Source: Actinomucor elegans
Taxonomy: Eukaryota > Mucoromycota > Mucoromycetes > Mucorales > Mucoraceae
Assembly (NCBI GenBank): GCA_026027325.1
Contig: JAMSLZ010000004.1
Coordinates: 310,001 to 374,000, forward strand
Direction: 5' to 3'
Length of the DNA: 64,000 bases
Below the pieces are notes generated by a model. The model made no database searches. It saw only the letters and a program-made list of their open reading frames with translations, and was not told where the DNA came from. Every line of letters starts with the position of its first letter. The first letter of the stretch is position 1. This document shows, piece by piece, positions 10,583 through 22,147 of this stretch. A program made the translations under genes and the position numbers.

Positions 10583-11198
10583 TTAGGAAGCAAATAAATC
10601 TTGAATACCCTGCGCGTATTGGCTGGAAATAAGCTGTATGATTTCGTCACGCGTCAACCAAGCATAATCAATAATTTCTTGTCCATCAGGTTGGCATTGG
10701 CCTGAGATCCATCTAGCACGAACAAAATGAACCTACTCTTGACATTTAGTTTTTCCAGACAGTCGTGTTTTATTTTTATACCTTTGCACCAGCATATCGC
10801 TTCTTTTTCTTTTTCTGTTTAATAAACTCGAATGGAAAGGGATATTGATATACACAAACTGCATTTTCGTTGTCTATCAGTTTGACTTGCAATTGACTTC
10901 CGCATTCCTCTGCTAATTCTCTCAGAGCAGCTTGAGGAATAGTTTCATTCTTTTTAACTTTCACACCTCCTTGTGGAAATTGCCAAGCGTGATCCTGTCT
11001 TGGTTTTTTAACAAGCAAATAAATCGTTTCTGTAGGTTGGCGTCCTGTATCGTGCAGATCGTCATTACTCTCGGCTATTTTTTCGGTAGCATCTCGATAG
11101 ACTACAATAGCAGCTACTGTACGATACTCTAGTGTTGTTATATCAAGGTCATCTGCCATGATTTTGTTGATATCAAAAGGTATAATCCCCGTTAACAT
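10583..11198 (-). CDS. Nudix-domain protein, mitochondrial ribosomal protein L46-like
   Basis: Two exons (11198-10782 and 10732-10583; 49-nt intron) give 188 residues. The Nudix fold is visible: YLLVKKPRQDHAWQFPQGG followed by ETIPQAALRELAEECG, a Nudix box (E-x7-RE-x2-EE-x-G) with one extra residue between the leading Gly and the first Glu. WQFPQGG, the KKPR strand and the ending YAGAKVHFVRARW ... DYAWLTRDEI resemble mitochondrial large-subunit protein bL46m (yeast MRPL17), where the fold is structural. The protein starts almost directly at the Nudix domain, so the N-terminal part usual in bL46m is missing; Met14 (11159) is an alternative start. It could instead be a small Nudix hydrolase. 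It lies head-to-head with the syntaxin gene, 111 bp apart. Confidence 0.7.
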
Positions 11199-11309
11199 TA
11201 CACAGAAAGCGTCATGAATTCATGCTGACACCTTTATAAGGCAACTGAAACCTTTAGATAATTGCCAAGTATTTCTTTTTTATCTTTCCTTTCAGTACTT
11301 TCATAAAAC
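11199..11309. promoter_or_regulatory. Short bidirectional promoter region
   Basis: Only 111 bp separate the divergent starts of the Nudix/MRPL46-like gene (-) and the syntaxin gene (+). Both promoters must lie here or overlap the 5' UTRs. No defined motif is claimed. Confidence 0.5.
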
Positions 11310-12437
11310 ATGTCCTTTAATGACTTGGAACAAGGTTTAAGTTCGCCTCATTCTTCTCACATTTCACCAAATGCAGTGAATTCAGTCTTTGGTAATAAGC
11401 GAATGCCTATTATATTTCCTTACTAACTATGTTTTATTGGTAGACGACGATAGAGCATACAAAGAATTAACACAGCGTATTGCACAACACATATTTCATA
11501 TTAATGGTAACATCAGTAGCATTGAAAGGCTAGTTAATATGCTTGGAGGACCACGAGATACAAGCGAAGTTCGAAGCAATTTGTAAGCGAATTCTTTATT
11601 GTAGTCGTACATAATATTAACTTCTTCCACAGACACGATGTAACTAACGCTACGCGCGACTTGATCAAAGATTCAACGCTCGATCTCAAGTCATTAGCCT
11701 CTTATCAATCATTAGACACAAAGAAGAGTGTAAATAAATGCCGATCTATTGTTATGTAGGTTAACTAAACATGCCTCTATAGCGTCAAAGGCGATTGGAA
11801 CAACAAAAACTCTCCAAAGACTTTCAAAAAGTCCTAGGTACCTTTCAAAAGGTGCAGAGAAATTCGGCTAGTAAACAACGAGAATATGTTGATAAGGCGA
11901 AAGCAACTACAGTCATGTTACAATCACAAGCTGCGTAAGTTTTTTTTTAATCATCTTTTCAATGGATCAGTTGGGTTGAATAGACATATTTACGTAGAGT
12001 CAATGAGGCAGAACTTGAAGATAGTCATGATTTGGCAATGGATCATCAACGCCAAGTGCAATCGGAAGCATTGGATAGTGAAATTGAATACAATGAATTG
12101 TTGATTACAGAAAGAGAAGGAGAAATACAAAACATTGAACAAGGCATAACTGAATTGAATGAAATCTTCCGTGATGTGGGTATGCTGGTAAATGAACAGG
12201 AAAGTGGTATTCGTAAGTACATATTTCTGACGGTATGTGAACAGTGATTAACTCTATTTAATAGAAAGTATCTATGGTAATATCTTGAACATTGCTCAGA
12301 GTACAAGGCAAGCAGCTGATGAACTGGTGGTTGCTAATCGTCATCAAAAGAACGCACGTAGAAATATGTGTTGCTTCCTATTGATTATCACTCTTGTAGG
12401 CTGCTTTTTGGCCCTAATCATTGTGATAGCAAAATAA
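11310..12437 (+). CDS. PEP12: Syntaxin, endosomal/vacuolar Qa-SNARE (Pep12/Vam3/syntaxin-7 type)
   Basis: Tail-anchored SNARE for fusion at the prevacuolar/endosomal compartment. Six exons (11310-11391, 11444-11582, 11633-11729, 11783-11934, 11998-12212, 12265-12437) give 285 residues. An N-terminal helical Habc-like region starts after MSFNDLEQG (ELTQRIAQHIFHINGNI). The SNARE motif covers roughly residues 190-250 (EREGEIQNIEQGITELNEIF, VNEQESGIQSIYGNILNIA) with the zero-layer glutamine in NEQE. A basic patch (HQKNARRN) precedes a single C-terminal membrane segment (CCFLLIITLVGCFLALIIVI) and a one-lysine lumenal end. All exon phases agree. The Qa class is firm; Pep12 rather than Vam3 or another paralogue is inferred, because Mucorales keep several syntaxins. 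Confidence 0.88.
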
Positions 12438-12840
12438 ATAAACCAAGGCGTCTTTACTGTCAATCCGTATGTATATTCTCTATCTGAATGCATAGAAATC
12501 TATGATTAGTTATTTGATTGACCAACAACAATTAGCAATAAGTCGAACTTGATTCCTTATAACACGACTTGGGTAGATGGTATACTGGTTGGTAATAGCT
12601 CTTCTTCCAACACTACATTCTCTACTCAATCGATTGTTTGTTCCAATCAGCCGTTATATATTATCCGGTGTGTCACACAGAAGATAATTTGAATTGTAAA
12701 TAGTGAAAATGGTAGCAGCAATTGAGTAGTAACTGGCAGTCATTTCACAAGTAACCAGCAAAAAGCTCTTATTCGCGGAATTCCAAACAGGTTCTTTTTC
12801 TTCTTTTCTTTAATCGTCTACTTTAATTCATGACATTCAG
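12438..12840. other. Spacer with a coding-like patch upstream of MTC6
   Basis: About 12541-12690 (+) reads SNLIPYNTTWVDGILVGNSS...SIVCSNQPLYIIRC, a stretch rich in N-glycosylation sequons, then stops. A short open patch near 12740-12790 (SHFTSNQQKALIRGIPN) follows. These could be remnants of a secreted-protein gene or upstream exons of an MTC6 transcript. I cannot join them to a start codon. Confidence 0.35.
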
Positions 12841-14668
12841 ATGCTCATTAAAAGAACCATCTTTCTGTTAGTATTTTGCTTGTCTATACCCTGTCAGGCT
12901 ATACAATGGCTGAGTCAAGCCGTGTCACCATTTACATATTTGGGCGATACACCCTATCAGAATCTTACATTGAATTCTAATATCACTACTGCTCTCCGAG
13001 TGCAAAGAGATATTGCCATGAACGTCACAATCGATCAGCTCATTTGGCCTGCAGTCGACCTTTCTAGTGCCTATTTTAGTAAAGATTATTCAACAAAGCA
13101 TGCTTCTCAGGTGAATAACCTTTTGATCATGGGTTATAAGCGTCTGGTAGTTGATATCTATTGGGATCCTCTTTTATTGGACTGGCAGTTATGTCCTTTT
13201 GCTCTTAACAGCAGTGCTACAATGGCTGACATTAATGTAGCCAATGGCATTATTTGTTCTACGAAATTCAAGTTTCGTAACTTGATGGAAACGATCAATA
13301 ATTATCTTACTACAACAGATACTACAACTGCACCTACTAAAACAGATATTATTACACTTATTCTCAATTTACATGAACTGAATACTAGCTCCTCACTAAC
13401 AAGAACAAAAACAGATTCGAATTTGGGACAGATTGTCCAAGAATCAGTGTCCGCTTCTTTGATCAATACACCTCGCATCTATACACCAATGAACCTAACA
13501 CTGGATCGCACCAATATCAGTGCTTCTTTTTATGCGCACGGACGAGAACCCTATTTCCCTCTAGTTCAACAGCAGCAAACAGCTGAATGGCCGCAGTGGT
13601 TATATTTGATTCAAGAAAAGGTGCAGCTCATGGTAGGATTCGGTACAATTCAAACTGGTCCAGATGTCACTTTCCGTCTTTCATTATTTGATAATCAAAC
13701 TATATTTGATACTAAAAACTTGGGAGGCCAAATGAGTTCGGACGATACATCTTGTGCGCAAACTCATCATTGGGACTTTGTTGGTGATAGGCAAGCCCGT
13801 TTTTCGTACGAATCAGCTTTGAACATAGTAAGCTCATTATGAATAGAGTGTATATTCAACGTTCTAATTGTAGGTCATAGACACAATGTGGGCTATCGCC
13901 TTATTTCACTCATGACAATTATTCCAATCAAGTAACTCGGTATTCTGACTTTGATAAAGGTCATTTAGCTGATAATGTATTATCCACCATTTGGTCTTGG
14001 GATGTCAATCAGCCTAGTAACGATGATGAGTTACGCTGTGCTGCCATGATGACCAAGAACGGACGTTGGCAAGCAAACGATTGTGCAAATGAATACCGTA
14101 CCGCTTGTCGAAGTGCCCTTGATCCCAATGTTTGGATAATCACTAAAAATGCTCACACTTATGACAGATCTCTCTCCGCATGTCCTAATAACTTTATATT
14201 TGATGTGCCTCGAGTGCCTCGCCAAAACAGTCTACTATTCGACGAGATTCTAGCAGCGAACGTAACAGAAGAAAAAATATGGATTAATTTAAACTTGGTT
14301 AATAATGCCAATGCTTGCTGGGCCATTGATCGATATGGCACTTGTTGGTGGGCCGATGAAGTAAGCTTTTGCTCAAAAAAAAAAAAAATCAAAGATTCAA
14401 TACACTCATTCAACTGTTTTTTAGCATAATGCAGAGTATCTTGGCTTGATTACTACTTCAGTAGTTGCTGGCGTTATTATCTTGATCTTGGTAGGCATCT
14501 TTGCTTGGGTTAAATGCGCCAGGTCATGGAGGAATAGAAACTCGAAATCACGTAAAGCTATGGTAAAAGCCATGTTGAAAAAAAGGGAATATGCAACTGT
14601 ACCGGTAAAATTTCATTTCTTGACGTTTTAAACAAATACATCTAACAAGAACCTGTATCTAGGCATAG
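12841..14668 (+). CDS. MTC6: MTC6-like type I membrane glycoprotein
   Basis: Homologue of fungal Maintenance of Telomere Capping protein 6, a secretory-pathway membrane protein of unclear biochemical role. Exons 12841-13827, 13881-14360 and 14425-14604, plus a probable two-codon last exon 14663-14668; without that last splice the frame ends at 14631. The start gives a signal peptide (MLIKRTIFLLVFCLSIPCQA), followed by the family hallmarks RVQRDIAMNVTIDQLIWP and GYKRLVVDIYWDPLLLDWQL. The central region has many N-x-S/T sites. Exon 2 holds IWSWDVNQP and the cysteine-rich ANEYRTACR ... ACWAIDRYGTCWW. One membrane helix (TTSVVAGVIILILVGIFAWV) near the end is followed by a basic tail. Total about 390 residues in exons 1-2 after the signal plus a 60-residue end; no frame damage. 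The family call rests on the N-terminal motifs. Confidence 0.78.
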
Positions 14669-14776
14669 TGTATGACTTTTCTTTTCCTTTAACTATATAC
14701 ACACTGATATACCCTTACTTCAATACATAATAGATTAATCCATCATCTAGACTTAATTACAACTCGTTTTCGACTT

Positions 14777-14855
14777 TTTATTATTACTATTATTATTACT
14801 ATTATTATTACTATTATTATTATTATTATTATTATTATCATCATCATCATCATCC
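14777..14855 (+). repeat. (ATT)n/(ATC)n microsatellite
   Basis: Interrupted TTATTACTATTATTATTACT units run into perfect ATT and then ATC triplets, just downstream of MTC6. Confidence 0.95.
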
Positions 14856-15870
14856 ATACATGCTTTGAAATTGTCACTATGTCAAGCGATCAATATACAT
14901 ATAGACTCTGTAATTTACTTGCTTGTCATTACAATAACTTTTATTTTTAACGACTACAGCCATCACTAGCGTAGTATAGAACGGAATGATGATCAGGAAA
15001 TAAATGAATAGTAAGCTCGAGAGATCATATTCACACATAACAATCAGGCGATGTTTTCATGTGTCAAAGATCCAACAAAAATACATGTGTATATTAAGAG
15101 TTGCAACGATCATATTGCATAATGAATTATGCCTCTGAGACTCCATTTTACTCTATCAACAAATGGTATAGATACTTGTCATCTTTATTATTACGATTTT
15201 ATATACTGAGATTTTAAATCTTCATTGGCTGGTGACGATTTAACTGTTAAAACTACTACTAAGGATTAGCTCAGAAGGAAATATATATATATATTTGAAA
15301 ATGACTTTTACCTATTTTTAACACCCAAGTGTCAATGAACCAAGATTCATTTAGTAAAGTTATAAGAATTCAATCGATAATAGCATGGATCAAAAGGAGT
15401 ATAGTATTTTTTTTTTTTTTTTTTTAGTTTACTGACGTACCATCGATATAACAAGATTTTTAGATCTTTTAAATATGCGTCTTCATGTCAAGTATTTTAT
15501 ATTAATAAAATCCAACAAAAATAACTTCGTATATTAATTATACTTGATCTACGTTATGAATGAATTATGTTATGAAAATACCGTCTCCAAGCCCCATAAA
15601 AAAAAAGTAATTTTGTGGAATTTCGGCCCAAGGGAATACCCTTTTTTATATATATAGAAATCCAGCCATTATCAGCCCGTTTTTAATATTTTTACTTTTC
15701 CCGGCTAGTTCAAACTTCATATCGTATCAGATTATTAGTACATGCTTAGAATAAAAAACTGCATCTGCTGCAGCCATTGTTTGGCTAAAGTATAATGAGC
15801 ATATCTTTTTTTAGTAGATAATATGTTATAAATTACATGTATTTCAAGCAATCTACATTTATAGATTTAC

Positions 15871-15907
15871 AGATCTCCCGACCCATCTCGGTTAAATGTC
15901 GGATGTG
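15871..15907 (-). repeat. Dispersed short repeat, copy H
   Basis: Reverse complement reads ACATTTAACCGAGATGGGTC followed by GGGAGATC, matching the dispersed core. Confidence 0.5.
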
Positions 15908-17189
15908 TTTTGTATACATACTCCATGCTCAGAATAAATGCTGCATTTGGCCGAAACGTCAACCCTACTCTATTGTGCCAATTAACAATACGGATTTGTT
16001 GATTCATAATCTTCATTAGCCCAAATGGTCATAGTTTGTTGCACTTAGTTCTTAAAGGCTTCATATTTTCTGGATGAGGCTTGTTATCTGGTTATGATGA
16101 CCAAATTACGCATAACCTTCTTCGAGTATTTGCTGTAAAAGTAGTAGGTCGAATGACGTACGAGTCATTTATTCACTCAATGCCCTAAAAAGAGCCTGTT
16201 TTTAGAAAAGAATCCATATGATCGCTGTCAAACAAGATCATTCGGCGTAAACAAAAAGGTCACCTGCTTATGCACCTGCAAGGTATTTATCGGTTTGTGC
16301 ACTATTTTTTCCATCTCTTGGGCATTTTACCTCCTGTATGGAACCAATGCATATAAAAGACTTAGCTTTAATGATTACAGTCATTGGTATTTTTGGAAAC
16401 CAAAAAGGAAACAAGGTTGGTATCCTACCCCTGGTCTCCTTGTATCTCATTACATACGTTTCAGTTTCATATAACGAATAGCGTGTGTTTTTGAGATGCG
16501 TCAAGAATGTAGCCAATGAAAAAGTTTTGCTACTAAAAGAGAGCAAAGGTAGATAGTTCTAGATTGAAATAGGGTTCTTATCTCTGGTGCTACTACTATA
16601 CAAGAATTGATCTATTTCCTTCTTTTTTCTTACAAGCCCAATTTTTACTCTATTTGATAGCACCAACAAACAAAATCACCATGACAGCACAAAAAGAAAA
16701 AACTTGTTTTTCTAGATGGATGAATAATACACGAATGGCATGACTTTTTCCTTCTCAGTGTAACATGCGGTCATTCAACCGTTTAGTTTAGCCTTTATGG
16801 TTGATAATAATTAGACGAGGAAGAACATTTGGTTTTCTTGCAAGTTTTTTCCAGCGTATAATATTAGACGCGGCAAAAAAAAAAGCAAAGACCAATGTAT
16901 CAAAAAAAAAACTTCTTGGGTTGGATCTATTCAAGATCCGATTTCCATCAATCAACCGTTGTGTGATACTAATTTCAAAGCTGTATTACCATCGTCTTTA
17001 TTGATAAGAATTAGGGCGTGTATTAGTAGTATTAAAAAAGAAAAAAAAAAGCAAGTGAATGTATGTGTGAGTATGTAGATACAGATTAAGAGGGAATTCT
17101 TGTTTCCTTGATGAAACAAATAGAGAGCGAAAGGGTTATATATATGCAGGAGATAGATGCCGGCCGTGCATCTGTAATGTGGGTTTAGT

Positions 17190-19016
17190 TTATTTGGATA
17201 CTTCACTGACTTTAAGAAGCAAAGTATCACCAACTTCACTAACCACCTCAAGAGTTCTATCGATGTCTTCTTTAGTATGGGCAGAGGAAAGACAGAAACG
17301 AGCACGAGAAGTAATAATAGGTGTAGCAGGATAACCTACAACCACGGTGGCAATGCCACGCTTCAGTAATTCTCTAGAAAAGGCGGGAATCTTGGCAGGA
17401 TTGAATAATAAAAGGGGAATGACAGGACTGCCTTGATCACCATAGACGATAAAGCCCATTTCTCTTAAACGCTCAATGAAGTAAAGCGAGTTTTCGGCCA
17501 ACTGCTTGATCTTTTTGCGGCCAATATCAGTACCATCTTCACCGCAGATAATCTTCATAGAAGTAATGACTTGCTGAGCAACAGGAACAGAGACAGGCTC
17601 AGCGTAATTGTAGGCATGGTTACGCAGACGCAAATGATCAATGATGGCCTTATCACCGGCAATGTAACCACCGGCAGCGCCAAATGATTTGGTAAAAGTA
17701 CCCATGAGAATATCAACCTCTGCAGGATCAATACCATAGAAATCGCAAACACCACCGCCGTTCTCGCCAAGAGCACCAATGGAATGAGCTTCATCAACGT
17801 ACAAATAAAACTATAGTGTATGTTAGTAGGTGCGATATGCAATCAAAACCAATGGGGGGCTGTACCTTGAATTCTTTCTTCAATTCAATAAGCTCAGGAA
17901 GGTTCACAATAGTGCCTTCCATAGAATAAAGACCTTCAACAATGATCAAAATCTTTTTCCAAGGACGATGTGTACGAGGTTGACCTTGAGAAATTACTTC
18001 ACGCAACAATTCACGCAAGTCATCCATGTTATTGTGCTTGAAAACACGGACAGAGGCGCCGGAAAGACGAACACCAAAGACAATAGAAGAATGGTTCAGT
18101 TCATCAGAAATGACAAGACAGCCTTTGCCAACAAGAGCAGGAATCGTAGTCGAGTTGGTAGCAAAACCCATACTGACACACATGGCATCTTCTTTACCAA
18201 CAAAACGAGCGACCATTTGTTCCATATCTTGAGCATGCTTGGTGGTACCGACTTCGGCTCTAGGACTGGCAGCCGTAATACCTAATTCTTGAGTGGATTG
18301 TTCAACAGCATCAGCACAAGGTCCTGAATTGTCAGAGAAACCCAAGTAATTGTAGGAAGCAAAATTGAGTGCCTCAGTGACAGTACCAGTTAATCGAAAC
18401 GTCTTGTTAAAGTCTGGGGATACACGATCAAGTAATTTGACTGTTCTAGAGGCAACACCTGTAATTGGGCGATTAAAACAATCACTATCAAAACATGTAA
18501 ATATAAACAGAAGCCCTCATTTGACAAGTGAAGTCCACTTTACCGAATACGAACGTATAGACGACGCGTATAAAAAGAATCAAAATCCGAAACAAGAGGT
18601 GCGTAACCCTGTTATATAACATACTTGTTAGTCTCTATAACATAAAGGTTACTTGCTCATCATCTTGCCTGATTCATTTTCAAATGAGTATACGCTTGAG
18701 GCTTGAAAAGTTTACCGAGAATATCTCGTAAATGGCCAAAAAGGATCAAGACAAAGTAATTGAGATAGGTGCATACAAGAACATAAAGAGGAGCGGCTTC
18801 CATCTTATGTTCGAGATCATCATATTTCATCTTGGGCTTACGAGGAGGCTGCCATCTTTCAGTAGGGTTATTAACAAAGGTAGTTTGCTCTGAAGTTGAT
18901 TTCGAAAGAGAGCCAATAAAGTTGGTAGGAGCATATGAGTGATCGGAAGAAGACTTGGGCGTAGTCAAGTTGATGCTTGGAATACTGATAGTATGAGCCC
19001 TCTTTCCTTTACCCAT
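17190..19016 (-). CDS. LCB2: Serine palmitoyltransferase subunit 2
   Basis: Catalytic, pyridoxal-phosphate subunit of the ER complex that condenses serine with palmitoyl-CoA, the first step of sphingolipid synthesis. Exons 19016-18669, 18608-18544, 18484-17866 and 17810-17190 give 550 residues, the usual length. An N-terminal membrane segment ([19 protein letters not shown], near residue 75) anchors it. The alpha-oxoamine synthase core follows: [52 protein letters not shown], and the PLP-lysine motif [13 protein letters not shown] with Lys at about residue 385. Intron 1 (18609-18668) appears to begin with GC (CAG|GCAAGA): using the only downstream GT would leave in-frame stops. An unrelated 100-aa gene lies just upstream. 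Confidence 0.96.
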
Positions 19017-19213
19017 TGTATATTATATTATAATTATGTATTAAGTATTAAGAGAAAGAAAAAGACAATGACAAGCCTTTTTTTTTCATTTGGGTTCGAA
19101 ATTATAAACCTTTTAATCATTCAAACTCAGAGCGGGATTTTACGGGCCGCCCTTACTGAATCTGAAACTGAATCCGAACAATTAAAACCCCCACATTTGG
19201 CTCCGGTAACCGT

Positions 19214-19580
19214 TCAAATGACCTTGTTTCGAAGCTCAACCACTCTTTCATAGAGTTCCATATCCATTGTGTTTACAGATCGAATAATCCTTGCACGAAT
19301 GCGAGCCGTATTATCATCTGAAGACTGGATAAAAGTAATATATTAAACCGTGGCTTTTGTTTTCTTTCTTATATGACAGCTAATATACCTTGTGTGTAAT
19401 CTCACCAATGCATTGGATAACTTCTCCTCTAAGCGGTAGACTATTTTGTGTGTGCGTGGTATCTATTTCTGCCTTGGCATTTTTATATTGCAGTACTGCG
19501 ATCTTTGTACTTTCATTATACGAGGACCAACTAGTATAAAAATCTTTCAATCTTCTTTGTTTCGCGCTACATGCATTCAT
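19214..19580 (-). CDS. Small conserved-looking protein, 100 aa, unknown
   Basis: Exons 19580-19389 and 19324-19214 (64-nt intron, AAG|GTATAT ... TCCAG) join in frame to 100 residues. It is largely helical and charged: RRLKDFYTSWSSYNESTK, LQYKNAKAEID, then DDNTARIRARIIRSV and MELYERVVELRNKVI, probably coiled coil. No signal peptide or membrane helix. The size and helical pattern would suit a subunit of a small coiled-coil complex, but I do not recognise it. It ends 197 bp upstream of the LCB2 start and is divergent from NMA1 (705 bp). Confidence 0.6.
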
Positions 19581-19910
19581 TTATATACTTTACGTTCCTG
19601 TTATTCGGACTGAATCGCCTAGTTGGCATTGACACAGATCTTTCAATAAAACTAATTTTGCTGATGGCACTTCTGACATGTTTGAATGTACAACAAAAGT
19701 GAAGCTTGTCTTGGCTGCAGAAATAGGATTTACAACACCAGCTTCATTTTTTCTTCATTCTCCGGCCGCCAATGAAAAGCGCGTGCTATTATCAGAAACT
19801 ATATTTTGATGATAAGTCTATGATTTAAGCGCTATAAAAACGTTTGAATAATATATATATATATATGTTATCTCCGACCACTGATTGAATCATTCTCTTC
19901 TAGCATGTAT

Positions 19911-19946
<36 letters not shown>

Positions 19947-20285
19947 ATAAGGCATTTGATTTATGAGCATAAACGAAAAAGCGCAAAAAAAGAAAAAGTA
20001 TTTATCTTTTGTCTGAAAAGGGGAATTCCTAATCTGAAATTAGTTCCAGAATTTGAATAATGTTGGTTCTCTATGCCCAATAAAAAAAAAGTTTAAAATT
20101 CAATCTTTTATTTGTAATCACCGTAATCCAATCAAAGCCCTCTAATGCGTTTTGCTGTGACAGACTATATACAGAAGCACACGTCTTTCCCAGATTTGAT
20201 AGTAATTATCTTTCCCAATTACTCATCTTTTTGTGATATTACTCATATCTTGAAATTCGTTCCTTTAGCTTCTTTTTCATAAATC
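19581..20285. promoter_or_regulatory. Divergent intergenic region upstream of NMA1
   Basis: Separates the divergent 100-aa gene (-) and NMA1 (+), so it must hold both promoters. Includes a (TA)n patch at 19850-19866 and a T26 run at 19917-19942. No defined site is claimed. Confidence 0.4.
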
Positions 20286-21430
20286 ATGTGCAGTCCAAAA
20301 GTAATGGCCTCTACTCTAAAGGCTAAAGGTTATGGCGACGATGATATTCTCGGTGAATTCGACGATAACTATTCATTCCCGAGACAATTGATCCCAGACA
20401 TAATGAAAGGTAATAACAAAAAACCGCACATCACCCTGTATTCATTGTCAGTGCCTAGATCAAACCAAGATCCCTTTGGTTCTGGTTGCATGCGGATCCT
20501 ATTCTCCTATTACCTATTTACATTTGAGAATGCTTGGTAAACTATTTTTCTTTGTATAATACTATGCTGTATTATTAAAAATTGATCCATAATAGAAATG
20601 GCTAGAGGTCATTTTCATGAGCGCGAAGAATATGAGCTGATAGCAGGCTACTTTTCACCTGTTTCCGATGCTTACATGAAAGAAGGATTAGCGAAAGCAA
20701 GCCATAGAGTCAATATGTGTCAGCTGGCGGTAGATAGCACGTCAGATTGGTTGATGGTTGATTCTTGGGAATCAAGGCAGTCCATGTACCAAAGAACGGC
20801 AGTCGTATTGGATCATTTTGATTATGAATTGAATCAAGTAGGTGGGGGTGTGAAGACTCAGTCAGGTATATACTGAAGGGTTACAAGCTGATAATTTTCC
20901 TAACGATCCATTATAATAATAATAGGTGAAAGAAAGCAAATCAAAATTATGCTGCTTGCAGGCGGCGATTTGATGGCTTCTTTTGGACATCCTGGCGTCT
21001 GGTCATCAGAGGATGTAAGATACATATAAAATATAGATGCAAAGTGCTCACCTTTTTTTTTTCAGTTGCATCATATTGTAGGCAAATATGGATGTGTTAT
21101 TATAGAAAGAACTGGCACAGATGTGTATGGATTTCTATTATCTCATGATATTCTATATCAGCATAGAGTAAGTTGAAAACAGCTTGTATAAAGAATGTGC
21201 TAACACGCTGTATAGATGAACGTCATTATTATAAAACAACTAATCCACAATGACATTAGTTCAACTAAAATAAGGTAAATTCTTACATCTTTTAGCATAT
21301 TATTCTTATCGACATATATCCTCATAGGTTGTTTGTAAAAAGAGGCATGTCTATTAAATATTTACTACCTAATCCCGTCATAGACTATATATCTGCTCAT
21401 AGATTGTATTTACCTTCGCCAGATTTATAA
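20286..21430 (+). CDS. NMA1: Nicotinamide mononucleotide adenylyltransferase
   Basis: Makes NAD+ from NMN and ATP, shared by the de novo and salvage routes. Seven exons (20286-20409, 20459-20536, 20596-20865, 20926-21014, 21066-21167, 21216-21274, 21328-21430) sum to 274 residues, a normal length for fungal NMNAT. Motifs: nucleotidyltransferase loop LVLVACGSYSPITYLHLRML (the GxFxPxTxxHLR pattern), GYFSPVSDAY, KASHRVNMCQLAV, RTAVVLDHF, GGDLMASFGHPGVW, and the C-terminal ISSTKIR phosphate-binding motif. Intron 1 (20410-20458) must use the AG in TGCCTAG: the AG eight bases earlier gives the wrong frame and would look like a frameshift. An N-terminal tail of about 35 residues precedes the core. 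Confidence 0.95.
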
Positions 21431-22147
21431 GCATACACATACATATACACATTTATATCTACAAAAAACGCTGTATTATATATTTTATTATTTTACTATT
21501 ACTATAATCTACGTGTAGAGAGCCTCATTAGAAGCAATCACATCTTTTTTTTTTTTCTTTTGAATAAAGCATCCTGACCTCTCCTTTCGACTCTTGTCTT
21601 GTAAGTATGATTCTCTTTCAGGGACGTCAGATATCAGACTGCGTAGCACTATTAGTTGATCTTCAGGAACAGTTACCCATAGTTACGGTACTATGATGTT
21701 GATTATCTGGAATAGAATCCAGTTACTGACGCTAGTGTCTAGCTTACTGATCTCTCGGCTCAAAGAGATATGTTGGATAAAAAAAATCTGGGACATCATC
21801 ATATCTTTTGCAACATGTAAAGCTAGTGCATCAGTACCATTGTAATATTCGCTTTAATGTACTTGTTTGTGTTCGTAGCACTGTTTCTGTAATGTCCAGA
21901 TATCGTCAATTTGAATATGAATTAATTTCATTGGCTTGAGCGGCATTGAATTTATTATGTAAAAAAAAAAACCAACCTCTCATTGAAACAACAAAAAATG
22001 TTCATTTATCAAATGACGCTTACAAGATTTTGACCCATGTTTACGGTGTTCTTTTGGAAACAAAATTTGAGAGTATCACAGCCCTGAAAAACGGAACCTT
22101 CTAATGAAAGTCTGTGGTGTTTCTGGACACGCTGCAAGATCATTCAC
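21431..22147. other. Spacer between NMA1 and the transposase relic
   Basis: NMA1 3' flank, then AT-rich DNA with an A10 run at 21961-21972. The last 150 bp may contain the decayed 5' part of the transposase, but no readable frame. Confidence 0.4.

Larger units (their letters stand above)
14669..17189. other. 2.5 kb AT-rich spacer with repeats
   Basis: Contains an ATT/ATC microsatellite, two diverged copies of one segment (about 15067-15150 and 15508-15597, both starting TCCAACAAAAATA), and dispersed-repeat copy H (15871-15907, -). No convincing gene on either strand; the short open frames lack homology or introns that extend them. Confidence 0.55.

Noticed and set aside
16268..16546. 92-codon minus-strand frame in the 14.7-17.2 kb spacer
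   Set aside because: No domain, no supporting splice sites and no conservation pattern; likely chance.
20451..20470. Apparent +1 frameshift in NMA1 exon 2
   Set aside because: Choosing the second AG (TGCCTAG) as acceptor restores the frame; the first AG is not used.
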